Source: Achromobacter aegrifaciens (GTDB lineage: Bacteria; Pseudomonadota; Gammaproteobacteria; Burkholderiales; Burkholderiaceae_B). Taken from it: DNA of 64,000 nucleotides. Positions 49,945 through 59,327 of this stretch are shown here, piece by piece. Both the position numbers and the translations under genes were made by a program. The stretch covers positions 1 through 64,000 of the forward strand of contig NZ_CADIJY010000017.1 of assembly GCF_902859735.1 (NCBI RefSeq), given 5' to 3'. The stretch's first letter is position 1; each line of letters begins with the position of its first letter. Below the pieces are notes generated by a model. That model saw only the letters and a list, made by a program, of their open reading frames with translations. It searched no databases and had not been told where the DNA came from.

Positions 49945-52170
49945 TCAGCGTGCGCGCGAGATGCGGACTTCCGCGCCGCGGCGCTTGACTTCCAGGCCCT
50001 CGGACGGAGAGATGCGCAGGCCTTCCAGCCCCTTGATGTAGCTGGAGCCTTGCATCTGCATCACGCGGATCTTGTTGCGCATGACGACCGGGTTATGCAC
50101 CGGCATGCCGAACATCCAGACCTCGTCCAGGATGCGGGCCGAGTTGAACTCGCCGGTATGCTGCGCCGCCGGTCCAAGACAGAGCATGTGCCCTTCGCGG
50201 CCGAAAACCGGAAACTGGCCCAGTTCGCAATCGATGGTCCAGGTGGTGCCGCCTTCGTAGCGGTGCCCGGTGTTCAGGTCCCACCAGGCCTCGCCCTTGG
50301 GCAGGTACACGCGCACCTGCTTGCCGGGTTCGGTCACCGGCGCCACCAGCAGGGCCGGACCCAGCAGGTATTGCAGGTCCCAGTCATGCGCGTGCGGATC
50401 GTTCGGGAACGACATCGCCATGGAACGCTGCACCGGCAAGCCGGTGCGCGCCGAGTCCTCGATGGCGCCAAGCACGTAAGGCACCAGGCGGTAACGCCAC
50501 TGCATCCAGGTCTTGGCATGCGCCAGGGTTTCTTCGCCGAAGTCCCATGGCATCAGGCCTTCCACGCCCTGGAAAGCGAAGTTCGACGAGAACACGCCGG
50601 CGGTCAGCCAGCGCAGGTACAGCTCGGGCGTCATGCCGGCGCGGTCGCGCGCGGCCGAGCCGATGCCATGCACCTGGACGGGCAAGCCGCTGGCGCCGAT
50701 CGACAACGCGGTGCGCAGGGTGTGACGCAGCCCTTCCCAGGTGTTTTCAACCTGCGGCCCCACTTGCCACGGCAGACGCTGGGCGGCGGGGAACAGATCG
50801 GAGCTGGGCACCACGCCTTCCGGCGGCACCTTCAGGCCGGCGACCGCATCGAACAGCGCGCGGCGCACCAGCAGCGGATACATGCTGCGCAGCGCAGGAC
50901 CGGTTTCGCCGTTGCGGGCCGTGACGCCGTCGGGGATGGCGATCTGGGCGTCGCACGCGGGCGCGTCCAGGCCGTCTTCGACTAATTGGCGATGGCGCTC
51001 CACCCACAGGTTGTAGATGTCGCGGTAGGTCAGGTCCAGCAGGCCGTAGGGCTGTCCCGAGGTGGCGGCGGTGCCGTCGAACACCTGGGCCGAACCGTCG
51101 TCCTTGGCCAACAGCCAGCCGCGGTCTTCAAGTTCCTCGAACAGCGGGCTGGTCTTCAGCACGCCCGGGAAGCCGGAAGCGGCGACATGCACATGGTGCT
51201 TATGGAACAGCGCCAGCATCTGCTTGGCGTCCGGGAAACGCTGGGCGTCCCATTCGAAAACCGTCTTGTCCGACTGGAAGCCCCAGGCCGCAGGCTGCGC
51301 CAGCGTCACGGCATCCACCGGAATCTGGTTTTCGCGCATGCGAGCGACCAAGGCCACGGTGTCCGTGGGCATTTCGCCCGGAGCCTGCTGCAGCCACGCG
51401 CCCATCGCCCACAGCGAAGGCTGGCCCGCGCGGCCGGTCAAGGCGGTGTACTGATTGAGGATCTCGCCCGGTTCGCCAGCGAACAGGAACATGTCCAGCA
51501 CGACGTCGTCCACGGTCAGCACATAGGCGGAGTCCGCAGGCGCCACGCCCACCGAGTGTTCGACGCGGCGCATGGTGTTGACGTAGACCCCCCAGCCGCG
51601 CGGGCTCCATGCCAAAGGCAGGGCGCGGTGCTCGGGGTCGTCGGACACCACGGATTCTTCGCGGCGGTTCAGATCGCCCGGGGTTTCGCCCAGGCCATAG
51701 ATGCGCTCGTCGGACTGCAGCGTGAAACCCGCCGTCCAGACGGCGTCGTCGGCCTGGTCCAGCGCGTTGTGCCCGAATGCGGGCGTATGCGCGGATACCT
51801 CGGACTCGAACACCCGTTCGTCGTTGCGGTAGATCGCGACGCGCACGGGGTTGGACAGGATTTCCAGGGAGACGTCACCCTGGGTGATCCGCCAGCCCTC
51901 CCCGTCGTCGCGCGGAGCGATAACGGCTTCGCCCACGGCCTCCTGGCGCGCGAGCAGCATTTCCGCCACGGCGCGAGCACGCGCGCCGGGCTTGTCATCG
52001 GTAAGGTGATTAGCCTCGCCGCAGCGCAGGCGAAAGACGCCAGGCGCATGCGCCTCGACTACCAGATGCAACCCATCGCCCGCGTCGAAATCGATGCGAC
52101 TGGGGCGGGACGTCAGCAGCTCGACGTTTTCGAGCTGGGTAGTATGGGCAAAGTCGAACTTGGGCGGCAC
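49945..52170 (-). CDS. GH31-family glycoside hydrolase-like protein, degenerate active site
   Basis: A 741-residue cytoplasmic protein with GH31 architecture: an N-terminal beta-sandwich (RIYGLGETPGDLNRR), a TIM barrel and a C-terminal beta domain (LQYLLGPALLVAPVTEPGKQ). The catalytic region reads APACDAQIAIP where KTDFGE-type sequences are usual; Asp is kept but the Glu two further on is lost. The acid/base stretch reads QVGPQVENTWEGL instead of ..SGDNxxTWEGL, lacking the Asp. HDIGG appears as HGIGS. It may have altered or no hydrolase activity. GTG start at 52170 with GGGGG upstream. Confidence 0.8.
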   Translation of the reverse strand: MPPKFDFAHTTQLENVELLTSRPSRIDFDAGDGLHLVVEAHAPGVFRLRCGEANHLTDDKPGARARAVAEMLLARQEAVGEAVIAPRDDGEGWRITQGDVSLEILSNPVRVAIYRNDERVFESEVSAHTPAFGHNALDQADDAVWTAGFTLQSDERIYGLGETPGDLNRREESVVSDDPEHRALPLAWSPRGWGVYVNTMRRVEHSVGVAPADSAYVLTVDDVVLDMFLFAGEPGEILNQYTALTGRAGQPSLWAMGAWLQQAPGEMPTDTVALVARMRENQIPVDAVTLAQPAAWGFQSDKTVFEWDAQRFPDAKQMLALFHKHHVHVAASGFPGVLKTSPLFEELEDRGWLLAKDDGSAQVFDGTAATSGQPYGLLDLTYRDIYNLWVERHRQLVEDGLDAPACDAQIAIPDGVTARNGETGPALRSMYPLLVRRALFDAVAGLKVPPEGVVPSSDLFPAAQRLPWQVGPQVENTWEGLRHTLRTALSIGASGLPVQVHGIGSAARDRAGMTPELYLRWLTAGVFSSNFAFQGVEGLMPWDFGEETLAHAKTWMQWRYRLVPYVLGAIEDSARTGLPVQRSMAMSFPNDPHAHDWDLQYLLGPALLVAPVTEPGKQVRVYLPKGEAWWDLNTGHRYEGGTTWTIDCELGQFPVFGREGHMLCLGPAAQHTGEFNSARILDEVWMFGMPVHNPVVMRNKIRVMQMQGSSYIKGLEGLRISPSEGLEVKRRGAEVRISRAR

Positions 52171-52442
52171 AGAGCATCCCCCGGCTTAAGCCAAAAACCA
52201 TCAAAAGACGCTATTTTGACGGATTTGGGCTTTGAAATAAACTCGGTCCCTCATTTGGACTGCGATCTCATCCATAAAAGGGGTCTAAAGCCTTCGGCCA
52301 GCGCCCCCCAAGAGGAGCGGCCGTCGAGCCGCCAAAATGCCAGGTTCGCGGCCAACTCAGGCCAATTTGGCGCCAAATCCCGGCAATTCCTGCCATTCTA
52401 CGCCACCCGGGACAAGCTCCCGGCGCCCCTTTCGGCTTTTTT

Positions 52443-54314
52443 TCATCGTGGCGAAATAAGTTGGGCCAGATCGGTTTCCAAAGGCGACGGCTCCCCAGCC
52501 AGACGCGCGGCGATCAGGTCTCCCATGAGCGCCGACCAAGACAGCCCCCGCGATGCATAGCCGATGGCCAACCACAGGCCCGGCGCGTGGGGTAGTTCTC
52601 CAACGGCGGGCAAGCGCCCGGGCAGCACGGCCCGCCATCCGGCCCAGCCCGGCAGGCTGCCGGGCTCCAGGGATTCGAATTCGGGGAAGCCTCCGCCCAG
52701 CAAGCCCGCAGCCTTGTCCAGGGTGACACGCTGGCCCTCGGCGCCGATCCGCGCTTCGGCCGCGCCATGCACATAGGTGCTGCCGGCCACGCAGCCAGAG
52801 CCCACGTCGGGCAGCAGATAGCCCTCGCCGCCCACGATGCAGCGAGGACCGCCACGCAGCGTCTGCGCAGGCAGCAGCGTCACTTCTCCCGCAAGCGCGT
52901 GCATCTGGCCCACGCGCGGCAAGGGATCCAGCAAGCCGCTGTCTGCCAGCACGGCGCGCGCGCCGAACGCGTTGGCCAGAACGACGGTATCGGCTCGCGC
53001 CAGTTCAGCGCCCTCCGCATCGCGCACGCGCCAGCCGGCGCCAGCGCGTTCGACCCTGGCCGCCGCGCCGGGCTGCACCGTGACGCCCTCGGTCGCCAGC
53101 AGGGCCTCTATCAGCAAGTCTGGCCGCAGCAGCATGCCCTGTCCGAAATACACGCCGCCGCGCGCCAGCGGCAGGCCGGCCAAGGCGCTGGCTTCGTCGC
53201 GGCTGACCTGGCGCACCCAGTGTTCGGGAAAGGCCAGGGTCTCCAGGGTGCCGGCCAAGGCCGCGGACCGGCCTTCGTCGCGCTCAAGCTGGACCGTGCC
53301 GCAGACCAGGGGCGCCGCGCCTGCCGGCAAACCCTGCCAGCGCGCCAGCGCGCGCAGGCTGCCGGCGCGCGACAGGCGCGCCCGCGCGTTGTCGTCTCGC
53401 GCCACCACCGGCGTCAAGGCCGCCGCGACATGCCCTGCGTGCGCCGCCGCGCCCTGCGCCCGGCCCGCGTCGATCACGGTCACACGCCATCCGCGCGCGG
53501 CCAGCGCCTGGGCGATGCCGGCTCCCGCCAGCCCCGCTCCCACCACCACGGCGTAGCGGGACTCCGCGTGCGGGACGTCCGCGGCCGCACCTCCAGGGGC
53601 AATCGCAGTGGCCACGGTCATATGCCATTTGCCGCCGTAGCCGGGCGCGCGCCGCGCCTCGAAACCCGCCGTCCGCAAGGCCTGGCGCAATTCGCCGGTG
53701 CAGGCCCAGGTGGCCAGCGTGGCGCCGGGCGCCGCAAGCTTGGCAAGGTCGCGCAGCAAGGGCAATTCCCACATCCGCGGATTGCGTTCAGGCGCGAAGC
53801 CGTCCAGGAAGAACGCGTCCACGCCGACGCGCAGACGGGACGCCAGGACCTGCGCATCGCCAAAGCCCAGCGTCAGCGTGACGGCGCCGCCCTCGAATTC
53901 GAGGCGATGCAGTCCGGGCAACAAGACCGGCCATGCTGCCGCCAGTTGTCGCCCCAGACCGGCCAAGGGCTCGGGCGCATAACGCGTCAAGAGAGCCGCC
54001 AAGTCCTCGCGTTCAAAGGGATGCCCTTCCAGCGACACCACGTGCAGCGCGGCGCTGCGCTGCGGATCGTCGCGCCATGCCTTCCAGAGAGCCAGGAAGT
54101 TCAGTCCCAGTCCGAAACCCGTTTCGCAGACGGTGAATGCGCGGCGTCCGCGCCAACGCTCAGGCAGGCCATTGCCCCGCAGGAACACGTGTTCCGCCTG
54201 TCCCAGCGCGCCCGACGGCGAATGGTAGACATCGCCATAAGCGGGGCTGTAGAGCCGGCCATCGGCGTCGAATTCAGCCTTGGCGGGGATCAGGGGGGCA
54301 TAGGAGAAGGACAT
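52443..54314 (-). CDS. mnmC: Bifunctional tRNA mnm5U34 modification enzyme MnmC
   Basis: A 623-residue two-domain enzyme for the wobble base of several tRNAs. The N-terminal methyltransferase domain (1 to about 240) has the SAM site [18 protein letters not shown] and the [17 protein letters not shown] motif. The C-terminal FAD oxidase domain (about 255-620) opens with [20 protein letters not shown] and ends near [20 protein letters not shown]. It demodifies cmnm5U to nm5U, then methylates it. No gene is evident in the 272 bp between it and the GH31 gene. ATG 54314. Confidence 0.93.
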   Translation of the reverse strand: MSFSYAPLIPAKAEFDADGRLYSPAYGDVYHSPSGALGQAEHVFLRGNGLPERWRGRRAFTVCETGFGLGLNFLALWKAWRDDPQRSAALHVVSLEGHPFEREDLAALLTRYAPEPLAGLGRQLAAAWPVLLPGLHRLEFEGGAVTLTLGFGDAQVLASRLRVGVDAFFLDGFAPERNPRMWELPLLRDLAKLAAPGATLATWACTGELRQALRTAGFEARRAPGYGGKWHMTVATAIAPGGAAADVPHAESRYAVVVGAGLAGAGIAQALAARGWRVTVIDAGRAQGAAAHAGHVAAALTPVVARDDNARARLSRAGSLRALARWQGLPAGAAPLVCGTVQLERDEGRSAALAGTLETLAFPEHWVRQVSRDEASALAGLPLARGGVYFGQGMLLRPDLLIEALLATEGVTVQPGAAARVERAGAGWRVRDAEGAELARADTVVLANAFGARAVLADSGLLDPLPRVGQMHALAGEVTLLPAQTLRGGPRCIVGGEGYLLPDVGSGCVAGSTYVHGAAEARIGAEGQRVTLDKAAGLLGGGFPEFESLEPGSLPGWAGWRAVLPGRLPAVGELPHAPGLWLAIGYASRGLSWSALMGDLIAARLAGEPSPLETDLAQLISPR

Positions 54315-54456
54315 GGAAACGGCGGCGGCAGACGAAATAGAGAATGAAAATCAGCGCGGATTATCGGATGCGGCCGCGTTGGGCGGAAGCCACGCGGCAT
54401 GGCGGTTTCGGGGCTTCACCACGGATTTGACGCATACATGGGCTTACACTGGTTTC

Positions 54457-55332
54457 ATGGATACCTATGATCAGCCCCGCTCGCAGACCTCGCCCATCGA
54501 CCTGTGCGCCGCGATCGACGCGGCAGTCACGGCAGCCCATGCCGGCGCGGCCATCCTGCAATCCTACGCGCATCACCGCGCCGATCTCGTGATCGACCGC
54601 AAGGCGCGCAACGATCTCGTATCCCAGGCGGACCGCGAGGCGGAGGCCGCCATTATCCAGGAGCTGCAAACGCGCACGCCCAAGTTCGGCATCGTCGCCG
54701 AAGAAACGGGCGGCAAGCCCCAAGGCAGCGCCACCTGGTATATCGACCCGCTGGACGGCACCACCAACTTCCTGCACGACATCCCGCATTACGCCGTGTC
54801 GATCGCGCTGATCGCACACGCAGGCACCGCCATATCGGCGTCCGACACGCTGGCCGAGGACACGCCCGTGGTCGGCGTGGTCTACGACCCCAGCCGCGAG
54901 GAACTCTTTACCGCGGTCCACGGCCTGGGCGCCTGGCTCAACGGACGGCGCATCAAGTGCTCGCGCACGGCGACCATCGAAGATGCGGTGCTGGCCACTG
55001 GCTTCCCGTTCCGCGACTTTTCATTCGCTGCGCAGTACATGCCCATGCTGCATGACGCCATCAACCGCGCGCGCGGCGTGCGCCGTATGGGTGCGGCGGC
55101 ACTGGACCTGGCGTGGACCGCTTGCGGCCGCTACGACGGCTATTGGGAAATGGGCCTGGCGCCCTGGGACGTGGCCGCCGGCACGCTGATCCTGCGCGAA
55201 GCGGGCGGCGCATGTTCCGACATGCACCGCCAGGATCCCTGGCCCATCGGCGGGCGCGTCGTGGCCGGCAACAAGGCCATCGAACGCGCCCTGCACGAGA
55301 TGATCGCGCCGCACCTCGACAAGAAGGACTGA
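54457..55332 (+). CDS. Inositol monophosphatase family protein
   Basis: A 291-residue Mg2+-dependent phosphatase, SuhB/IMPase family. Metal ligands: EE in FGIVAEETGG, DPLDGTTNF in WYIDPLDGTTNFLHDI, and the later WDVAAGTLILREAGG. The N-terminus adds about 15 residues before CAAIDAAVTAAHAGAAILQ. It may act on inositol-1-phosphate or other sugar phosphates, and SuhB-type members also act in ribosome antitermination. ATG 54457; an earlier ATG at 54438 is in another frame. Confidence 0.88.
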   Translation: MDTYDQPRSQTSPIDLCAAIDAAVTAAHAGAAILQSYAHHRADLVIDRKARNDLVSQADREAEAAIIQELQTRTPKFGIVAEETGGKPQGSATWYIDPLDGTTNFLHDIPHYAVSIALIAHAGTAISASDTLAEDTPVVGVVYDPSREELFTAVHGLGAWLNGRRIKCSRTATIEDAVLATGFPFRDFSFAAQYMPMLHDAINRARGVRRMGAAALDLAWTACGRYDGYWEMGLAPWDVAAGTLILREAGGACSDMHRQDPWPIGGRVVAGNKAIERALHEMIAPHLDKKD

Positions 55333-55337
55333 CGGCC

Positions 55338-57038
55338 CTACGCCGCCTTGCCTGCGGGTACGCCCGCCACTGCGTCGGGACGCAGTTCCCGGCGCAATAT
55401 CTTGCCCACGTTGCTCTTGGGCAGCTCATCGCGGAACTCCACATAGCGCGGACGCTTGTAGCCCGTGAGCTTTTCCCGGCACCAATCCTGGATCTGCGCC
55501 TCGGTCAGCGTCGGATCCCGCCGCACCACGAACACCTTGACGGCTTCGCCCGAATGCTCGTCCGGCACCCCGATCGCCGCGCACTCCAGCACGCCGGGAT
55601 GCTGGGCCACGGCCGCCTCGACTTCGTTCGGATAGACCTTGAAGCCCGACACCGCAATCATGTCCTTCTTGCGGTCGACGATGCGTGTATAGCCCTGCTC
55701 GTCCATGATGCCGATATCGCCCGTGCGGAAATAGCCGTCGGCGGTCATGGAGTGGCGGGTTTCCTCGGGCTTCTGCCAGTATCCCAGCATGACCTGCGGT
55801 CCGCGGATGCCCACCTCGCCGCGTTCGCCCAGCGGCACTTCGCGGCCTTCGTCATCGAGGATGGCCACGTCGGTGGATGGCAGCGGCAGGCCGATGGAAC
55901 CCGAATACGCGGTGGCGTTGGTGGGATTCACGGTCGCCACCGGCGAGGTCTCCGACAGGCCATAGCCTTCGATCAGCGGCCTGCCGGTGATCTTCAGCCA
56001 GCGTTCGGCAACCTGCTGCTGGACCGCCATGCCCCCGCCCAAGGTCAGCCGCAAGCCGGAGAAATCCAGGCGCGCGAAGTCTTCGTTGTGGGCCAGCGCG
56101 TTAAACAGCGTATTGACGCCGGGGAACACATTGATCGGCACCTTGCGCCATGCGTTGATGAGCGAAGGCTGGTCGCGCGGATTGATGATGAGCACATTGC
56201 GCATGCCCGCATGCAAGCCGTACAGCCCGCAAACGGTCATCGCGAACACGTGGTAGAGCGGCAGCGCGCTGATGATGGTGAGCTGCTGGTCCGCGAGGTC
56301 GTGCACCACCGGCTGCGCCACCGCTTCCGTCTGCAGCACGTTGGCCACCAGGTTGCGATGGGACAGCATCGCGCCCTTGGGCACGCCGGTGGTGCCGCCG
56401 GTGTATTGCAGCACCGCCACGTCGTCCATCGACAGCGCGGGCGGCGCAAAGCGCTGGCGCGCGCCGTCGCGCAGCACATCCGGCAGCATGCGGGCGCCAT
56501 CGATCTGCCACGCGGGCACGATCTTCTTGACATAGCGCGCGGCCAGGTTGACCAGCGGCGCCTTCAGGCCGCCGAGCAGATCGCCCGGACCGGTCACGAC
56601 GATATGCTTGAGCTGCCCGCGATCCGTGACGCGCTGCAAGGTGTGCGCAAAATTCTCCAGGATGACGATGGCCGACGCGCCGCTGTCCAGCAATTGGCGC
56701 TGCAGCTCTTCGGCGGTGTAGAGCGGATTCACGTTCACCACCACCAGCCCCGCGCGCAGCGTGCCCAGCATGCTGACCAGATAGGCGGGCACGTTGGGCA
56801 TCATCAGTGCCACGCGCTCGCCCTTGGACAGGCCGACGCTTTGCAGCCAGCTGGCGAACGCCTGCGCGTGCGCATCGAGTTGCGCATAAGTGATGTTGCT
56901 GCCCATCGCGGTGCACGCGATGCGCGAGGCGTACTGCTTGCAGGCCCGGTCCAGCAAGTCAGTCAGGGAGGCATAACCGTCTGTCGATATCTCCGCCGGA
57001 ACCCCCTGCGGATAATGGGCAAGCCACGGACGCGTCAT
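55338..57038 (-). CDS. fadD: Long-chain fatty acid-CoA ligase
   Basis: A 566-residue AMP-binding enzyme that activates fatty acids to acyl-CoA. It has the P-loop-like LQYTGGTTGVPKGAMLSHRN, the A5 region GYGLSETSPV, the adenine motif YFRTGDIGIMDEQGY, and the A10 Lys region ELPKSNVGKILRRELR. An N-terminal VVNVNPLYTAEELQRQL segment is typical of FadD. ATG 57038 follows GGAGACAAATACC; the open frame to 58220 overlaps the divergent M20 gene and is not coding. Substrate chain length is inferred. Confidence 0.92.
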   Translation of the reverse strand: MTRPWLAHYPQGVPAEISTDGYASLTDLLDRACKQYASRIACTAMGSNITYAQLDAHAQAFASWLQSVGLSKGERVALMMPNVPAYLVSMLGTLRAGLVVVNVNPLYTAEELQRQLLDSGASAIVILENFAHTLQRVTDRGQLKHIVVTGPGDLLGGLKAPLVNLAARYVKKIVPAWQIDGARMLPDVLRDGARQRFAPPALSMDDVAVLQYTGGTTGVPKGAMLSHRNLVANVLQTEAVAQPVVHDLADQQLTIISALPLYHVFAMTVCGLYGLHAGMRNVLIINPRDQPSLINAWRKVPINVFPGVNTLFNALAHNEDFARLDFSGLRLTLGGGMAVQQQVAERWLKITGRPLIEGYGLSETSPVATVNPTNATAYSGSIGLPLPSTDVAILDDEGREVPLGERGEVGIRGPQVMLGYWQKPEETRHSMTADGYFRTGDIGIMDEQGYTRIVDRKKDMIAVSGFKVYPNEVEAAVAQHPGVLECAAIGVPDEHSGEAVKVFVVRRDPTLTEAQIQDWCREKLTGYKRPRYVEFRDELPKSNVGKILRRELRPDAVAGVPAGKAA

Positions 57039-57113
57039 GGTATTTGTCTCCATTAAATTGGTTTTTGATTGATGATACCCTTGTTGCGTTCCCTTTTTTC
57101 GCCCGAGAGCCCC

Positions 57114-58310
57114 ATGAAACTGCTCGAACCCATCGTCGCGTGGCATCACGACATTTCCAAGATCCGACGCGACATCCACGCGCATCCCGAACTGGCGTTC
57201 GAGGAGTTCCGCACCGCCGATGTGGTGGCGGCGAAGCTTGAAGAATGGGGCATCGAAATCGACCGCGGCCTGGGCGGCACCGGCGTGGTCGGCATCATCC
57301 GCGGCAATCTGCCGGGCGACCGCGCCGTGGGCCTGCGCGCCGACATGGACGCGCTGCCCATGCAAGAAGCCAATACCTTCGAGCATGCCAGCACTAACGC
57401 CGGCAAGATGCACGCCTGCGGCCACGACGGCCACACGGCCATGCTGCTGGCCGCTGCGCAATATCTGTCGCAGCACCGCGATTTCGCCGGCACGGTCTAC
57501 GTGATCTTCCAGCCCGCGGAAGAAGGCGGCGGCGGCGCCAAGCGCATGATCGACGACGGCCTGTTCAAGCGCTTCCCCATGGAAGCGGTATTCGGCATGC
57601 ACAACTGGCCCGGCATGAAAGCCGGCCAGTTCGGCCTGACCGCCGGCCCCATCATGGCTTCCAGCAACGAGTTCTCCATCATCGTGAAGGGCAAGGGTAC
57701 CCACGCCGGCATGCCCAACCTGGGCATCGATCCCGTCATGGCGGCCGTGCAGCTGGCGCAATCGCTGCAGACCATCATCACGCGCAACCGCAATCCGCTG
57801 GACGCGGCAGTGCTCAGCATCACGCAGATCCACGCCGGCAGCGCCGACAACGTCGTGCCCAACCACGCCGAATTGCGCGGCACGGTGCGCACCTTCACGC
57901 TGGACGTGCTGGACCTGATCGAACGCCGTATGGAAGAGATCGCGCGCCACACCTGCGCAGCGATGGACTGCGAAGTGCAGTTCACGTTCCAGCGCAACTA
58001 TCCGCCGACCATCAACCACGCCGAGGAAGCCGCGTTCTGCGCCGACGTGCTGCGCGACATCGTGGGCGAGGCCAACGTCAACGATCACGTGCAGCCCACC
58101 ATGGGCGCGGAAGACTTCGCCTTCATGCTGCAGGAACTGCCGGGCTGTTATGTGTGGATCGGCAACGGCACCGGCGAACATCGCGACAGCGGCCACGGCC
58201 TGGGCCCCTGCATGCTGCACAACGGCAGCTACGACTTCAACGACGAACTGCTGCCGCTGGGCGGCACATACTGGGTCCAGCTGGCGCTCAAGCGCCTGGC
58301 CAAGGACTGA
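57114..58310 (+). CDS. M20D amidohydrolase (hippurate hydrolase-like)
   Basis: A 398-residue M20-family amidohydrolase. The metal site is built from RADMDALPMQE, GKMHACGHDGHTAMLL, FQPAEEGGGGAKRMIDDGLF, and the later TMGAEDFAFMLQELPG. The dimerisation/lid domain has VKGKGTHAGMPNLGIDPVMA. Common substrates are N-acyl amino acids such as hippurate or N-acetyl-diaminopimelate. It starts 75 bp from the divergent fadD. ATG 57114. Substrate uncertain. Confidence 0.9.
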   Translation: MKLLEPIVAWHHDISKIRRDIHAHPELAFEEFRTADVVAAKLEEWGIEIDRGLGGTGVVGIIRGNLPGDRAVGLRADMDALPMQEANTFEHASTNAGKMHACGHDGHTAMLLAAAQYLSQHRDFAGTVYVIFQPAEEGGGGAKRMIDDGLFKRFPMEAVFGMHNWPGMKAGQFGLTAGPIMASSNEFSIIVKGKGTHAGMPNLGIDPVMAAVQLAQSLQTIITRNRNPLDAAVLSITQIHAGSADNVVPNHAELRGTVRTFTLDVLDLIERRMEEIARHTCAAMDCEVQFTFQRNYPPTINHAEEAAFCADVLRDIVGEANVNDHVQPTMGAEDFAFMLQELPGCYVWIGNGTGEHRDSGHGLGPCMLHNGSYDFNDELLPLGGTYWVQLALKRLAKD

Positions 58311-58313
58311 CCC

Positions 58314-59207
58314 TCAAACGCCGTCCGCCGCCCCGACCGCCAGGCACATCGCCAGGAAGCGTTCGGCGGCGCGGGCGGCCGCGTCCGCGTGCGGCACCAG
58401 GATGCTCAGGGTCCGCGTCAGCGGCTTGGGCAACAGGCGCAAGGCCGCCAGCGCGCCATCCTCATGGCGCATCGACATGACGGACACGAAGCCCACGCCC
58501 AGCCCGGCACGCACTGCCTGCTTCACGCCCTCCACGCCGGCCAGCTCCAGCCCCACGGACGGTGCCAGGCCCGCATCCGCAAACGCACGCTCCACCAGCC
58601 GGCGCACGCCCGAACCGGGTTCGCGCATGACCAGCGCTGAAGCCGCCAGATCGCGCAGCGTGACCGCCCCCTTGCCGGCCAGCGCGTGGTCCGCACGCAC
58701 CACCGCCACCACTTCGTCCTGCCGCCAGGCATGCACGGCCGTGTCGGCGGGCAGTCCTGCGGGCACGTCGCCCTCGATGAACGCCAGGTCCAGGGCCGGC
58801 AGGCGCTCGACGATTTCGCGCGTGTTGCCGTCCGACAGATGCAGGCTGACCGCCGGGAAGGCCAGGCGGAAATCCGCCACCAGGCTGGGCAGCAGGTAGC
58901 TGGCGGGGGTGGTGCTGGCGCCCAGGCGCAGATCGCCGGTTTCCAGCCCGCGCCAGGATTCGCGCACCGCCTGGGCCTGCCGGTACACCTGGCGCAGCTG
59001 GCGCGCCTGCTCGGCCAGGCGCTCGCCGGCTTCGGTCAGCGCGATGCCGTGGCCGCTGCGGCGGTACAGGGGTTCGCCGAACCATTCCTGCAGCATCCGT
59101 AGCTGGCCGGAAACGGCAGGCTGGGACAGGTTCAGCAACTGCGCTGCGCGGCTGATATTGCCGGCGTCGGCCACGGCGGCGAAGGTAAGCAGCTGGTCAG
59201 GAGTCAT
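58314..59207 (-). CDS. LysR-family regulator of the yeiH-like gene
   Basis: A 297-residue LTTR. The HTH is DQLLTFAAVADAGNISRAAQ with LLNLSQPAVSGQLRMLQEWF. The effector domain starts at about 90 (TGDLRLGASTTPASYLLPSL). It is divergent from the YeiH-family transporter, an arrangement seen for YeiE/YeiH in E. coli, and probably regulates it. An operator-like dyad lies 12 bp before its start. ATG 59207. Confidence 0.92.
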   Translation of the reverse strand: MTPDQLLTFAAVADAGNISRAAQLLNLSQPAVSGQLRMLQEWFGEPLYRRSGHGIALTEAGERLAEQARQLRQVYRQAQAVRESWRGLETGDLRLGASTTPASYLLPSLVADFRLAFPAVSLHLSDGNTREIVERLPALDLAFIEGDVPAGLPADTAVHAWRQDEVVAVVRADHALAGKGAVTLRDLAASALVMREPGSGVRRLVERAFADAGLAPSVGLELAGVEGVKQAVRAGLGVGFVSVMSMRHEDGALAALRLLPKPLTRTLSILVPHADAAARAAERFLAMCLAVGAADGV

Positions 59208-59218
59208 GGTCGCTAAAT

Positions 59219-59235
59219 TATCAGAATTCCTGATA
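59219..59235. promoter_or_regulatory. LysR-type operator candidate
   Basis: TATCAG-AATTC-CTGATA: perfect 6-bp arms with a 5-nt spacer, between divergent lysR and the yeiH-like gene. This matches the dyad geometry expected of LTTR sites. Confidence 0.55.
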
Positions 59236-59327
59236 TTACATATCTGAAATAAAGATTTTTCAAATAGTAGGCGGGAAATTAATATTTCGTGAAGTTATTT
59301 AGATATGCCTCCGCCAAAAGGCCAGCC

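Noticed and set aside
52171-52442. A gene or RNA between GH31 and mnmC
   Set aside because: The 272-bp stretch has no coding signature. Short GC-rich hairpins are present, but none has a clear terminator or RNA-family pattern.
57039-58220. Extension of fadD to 58220 as one 960-residue protein
   Set aside because: The added part is antisense to the M20 amidohydrolase and lacks adenylation-enzyme motifs.
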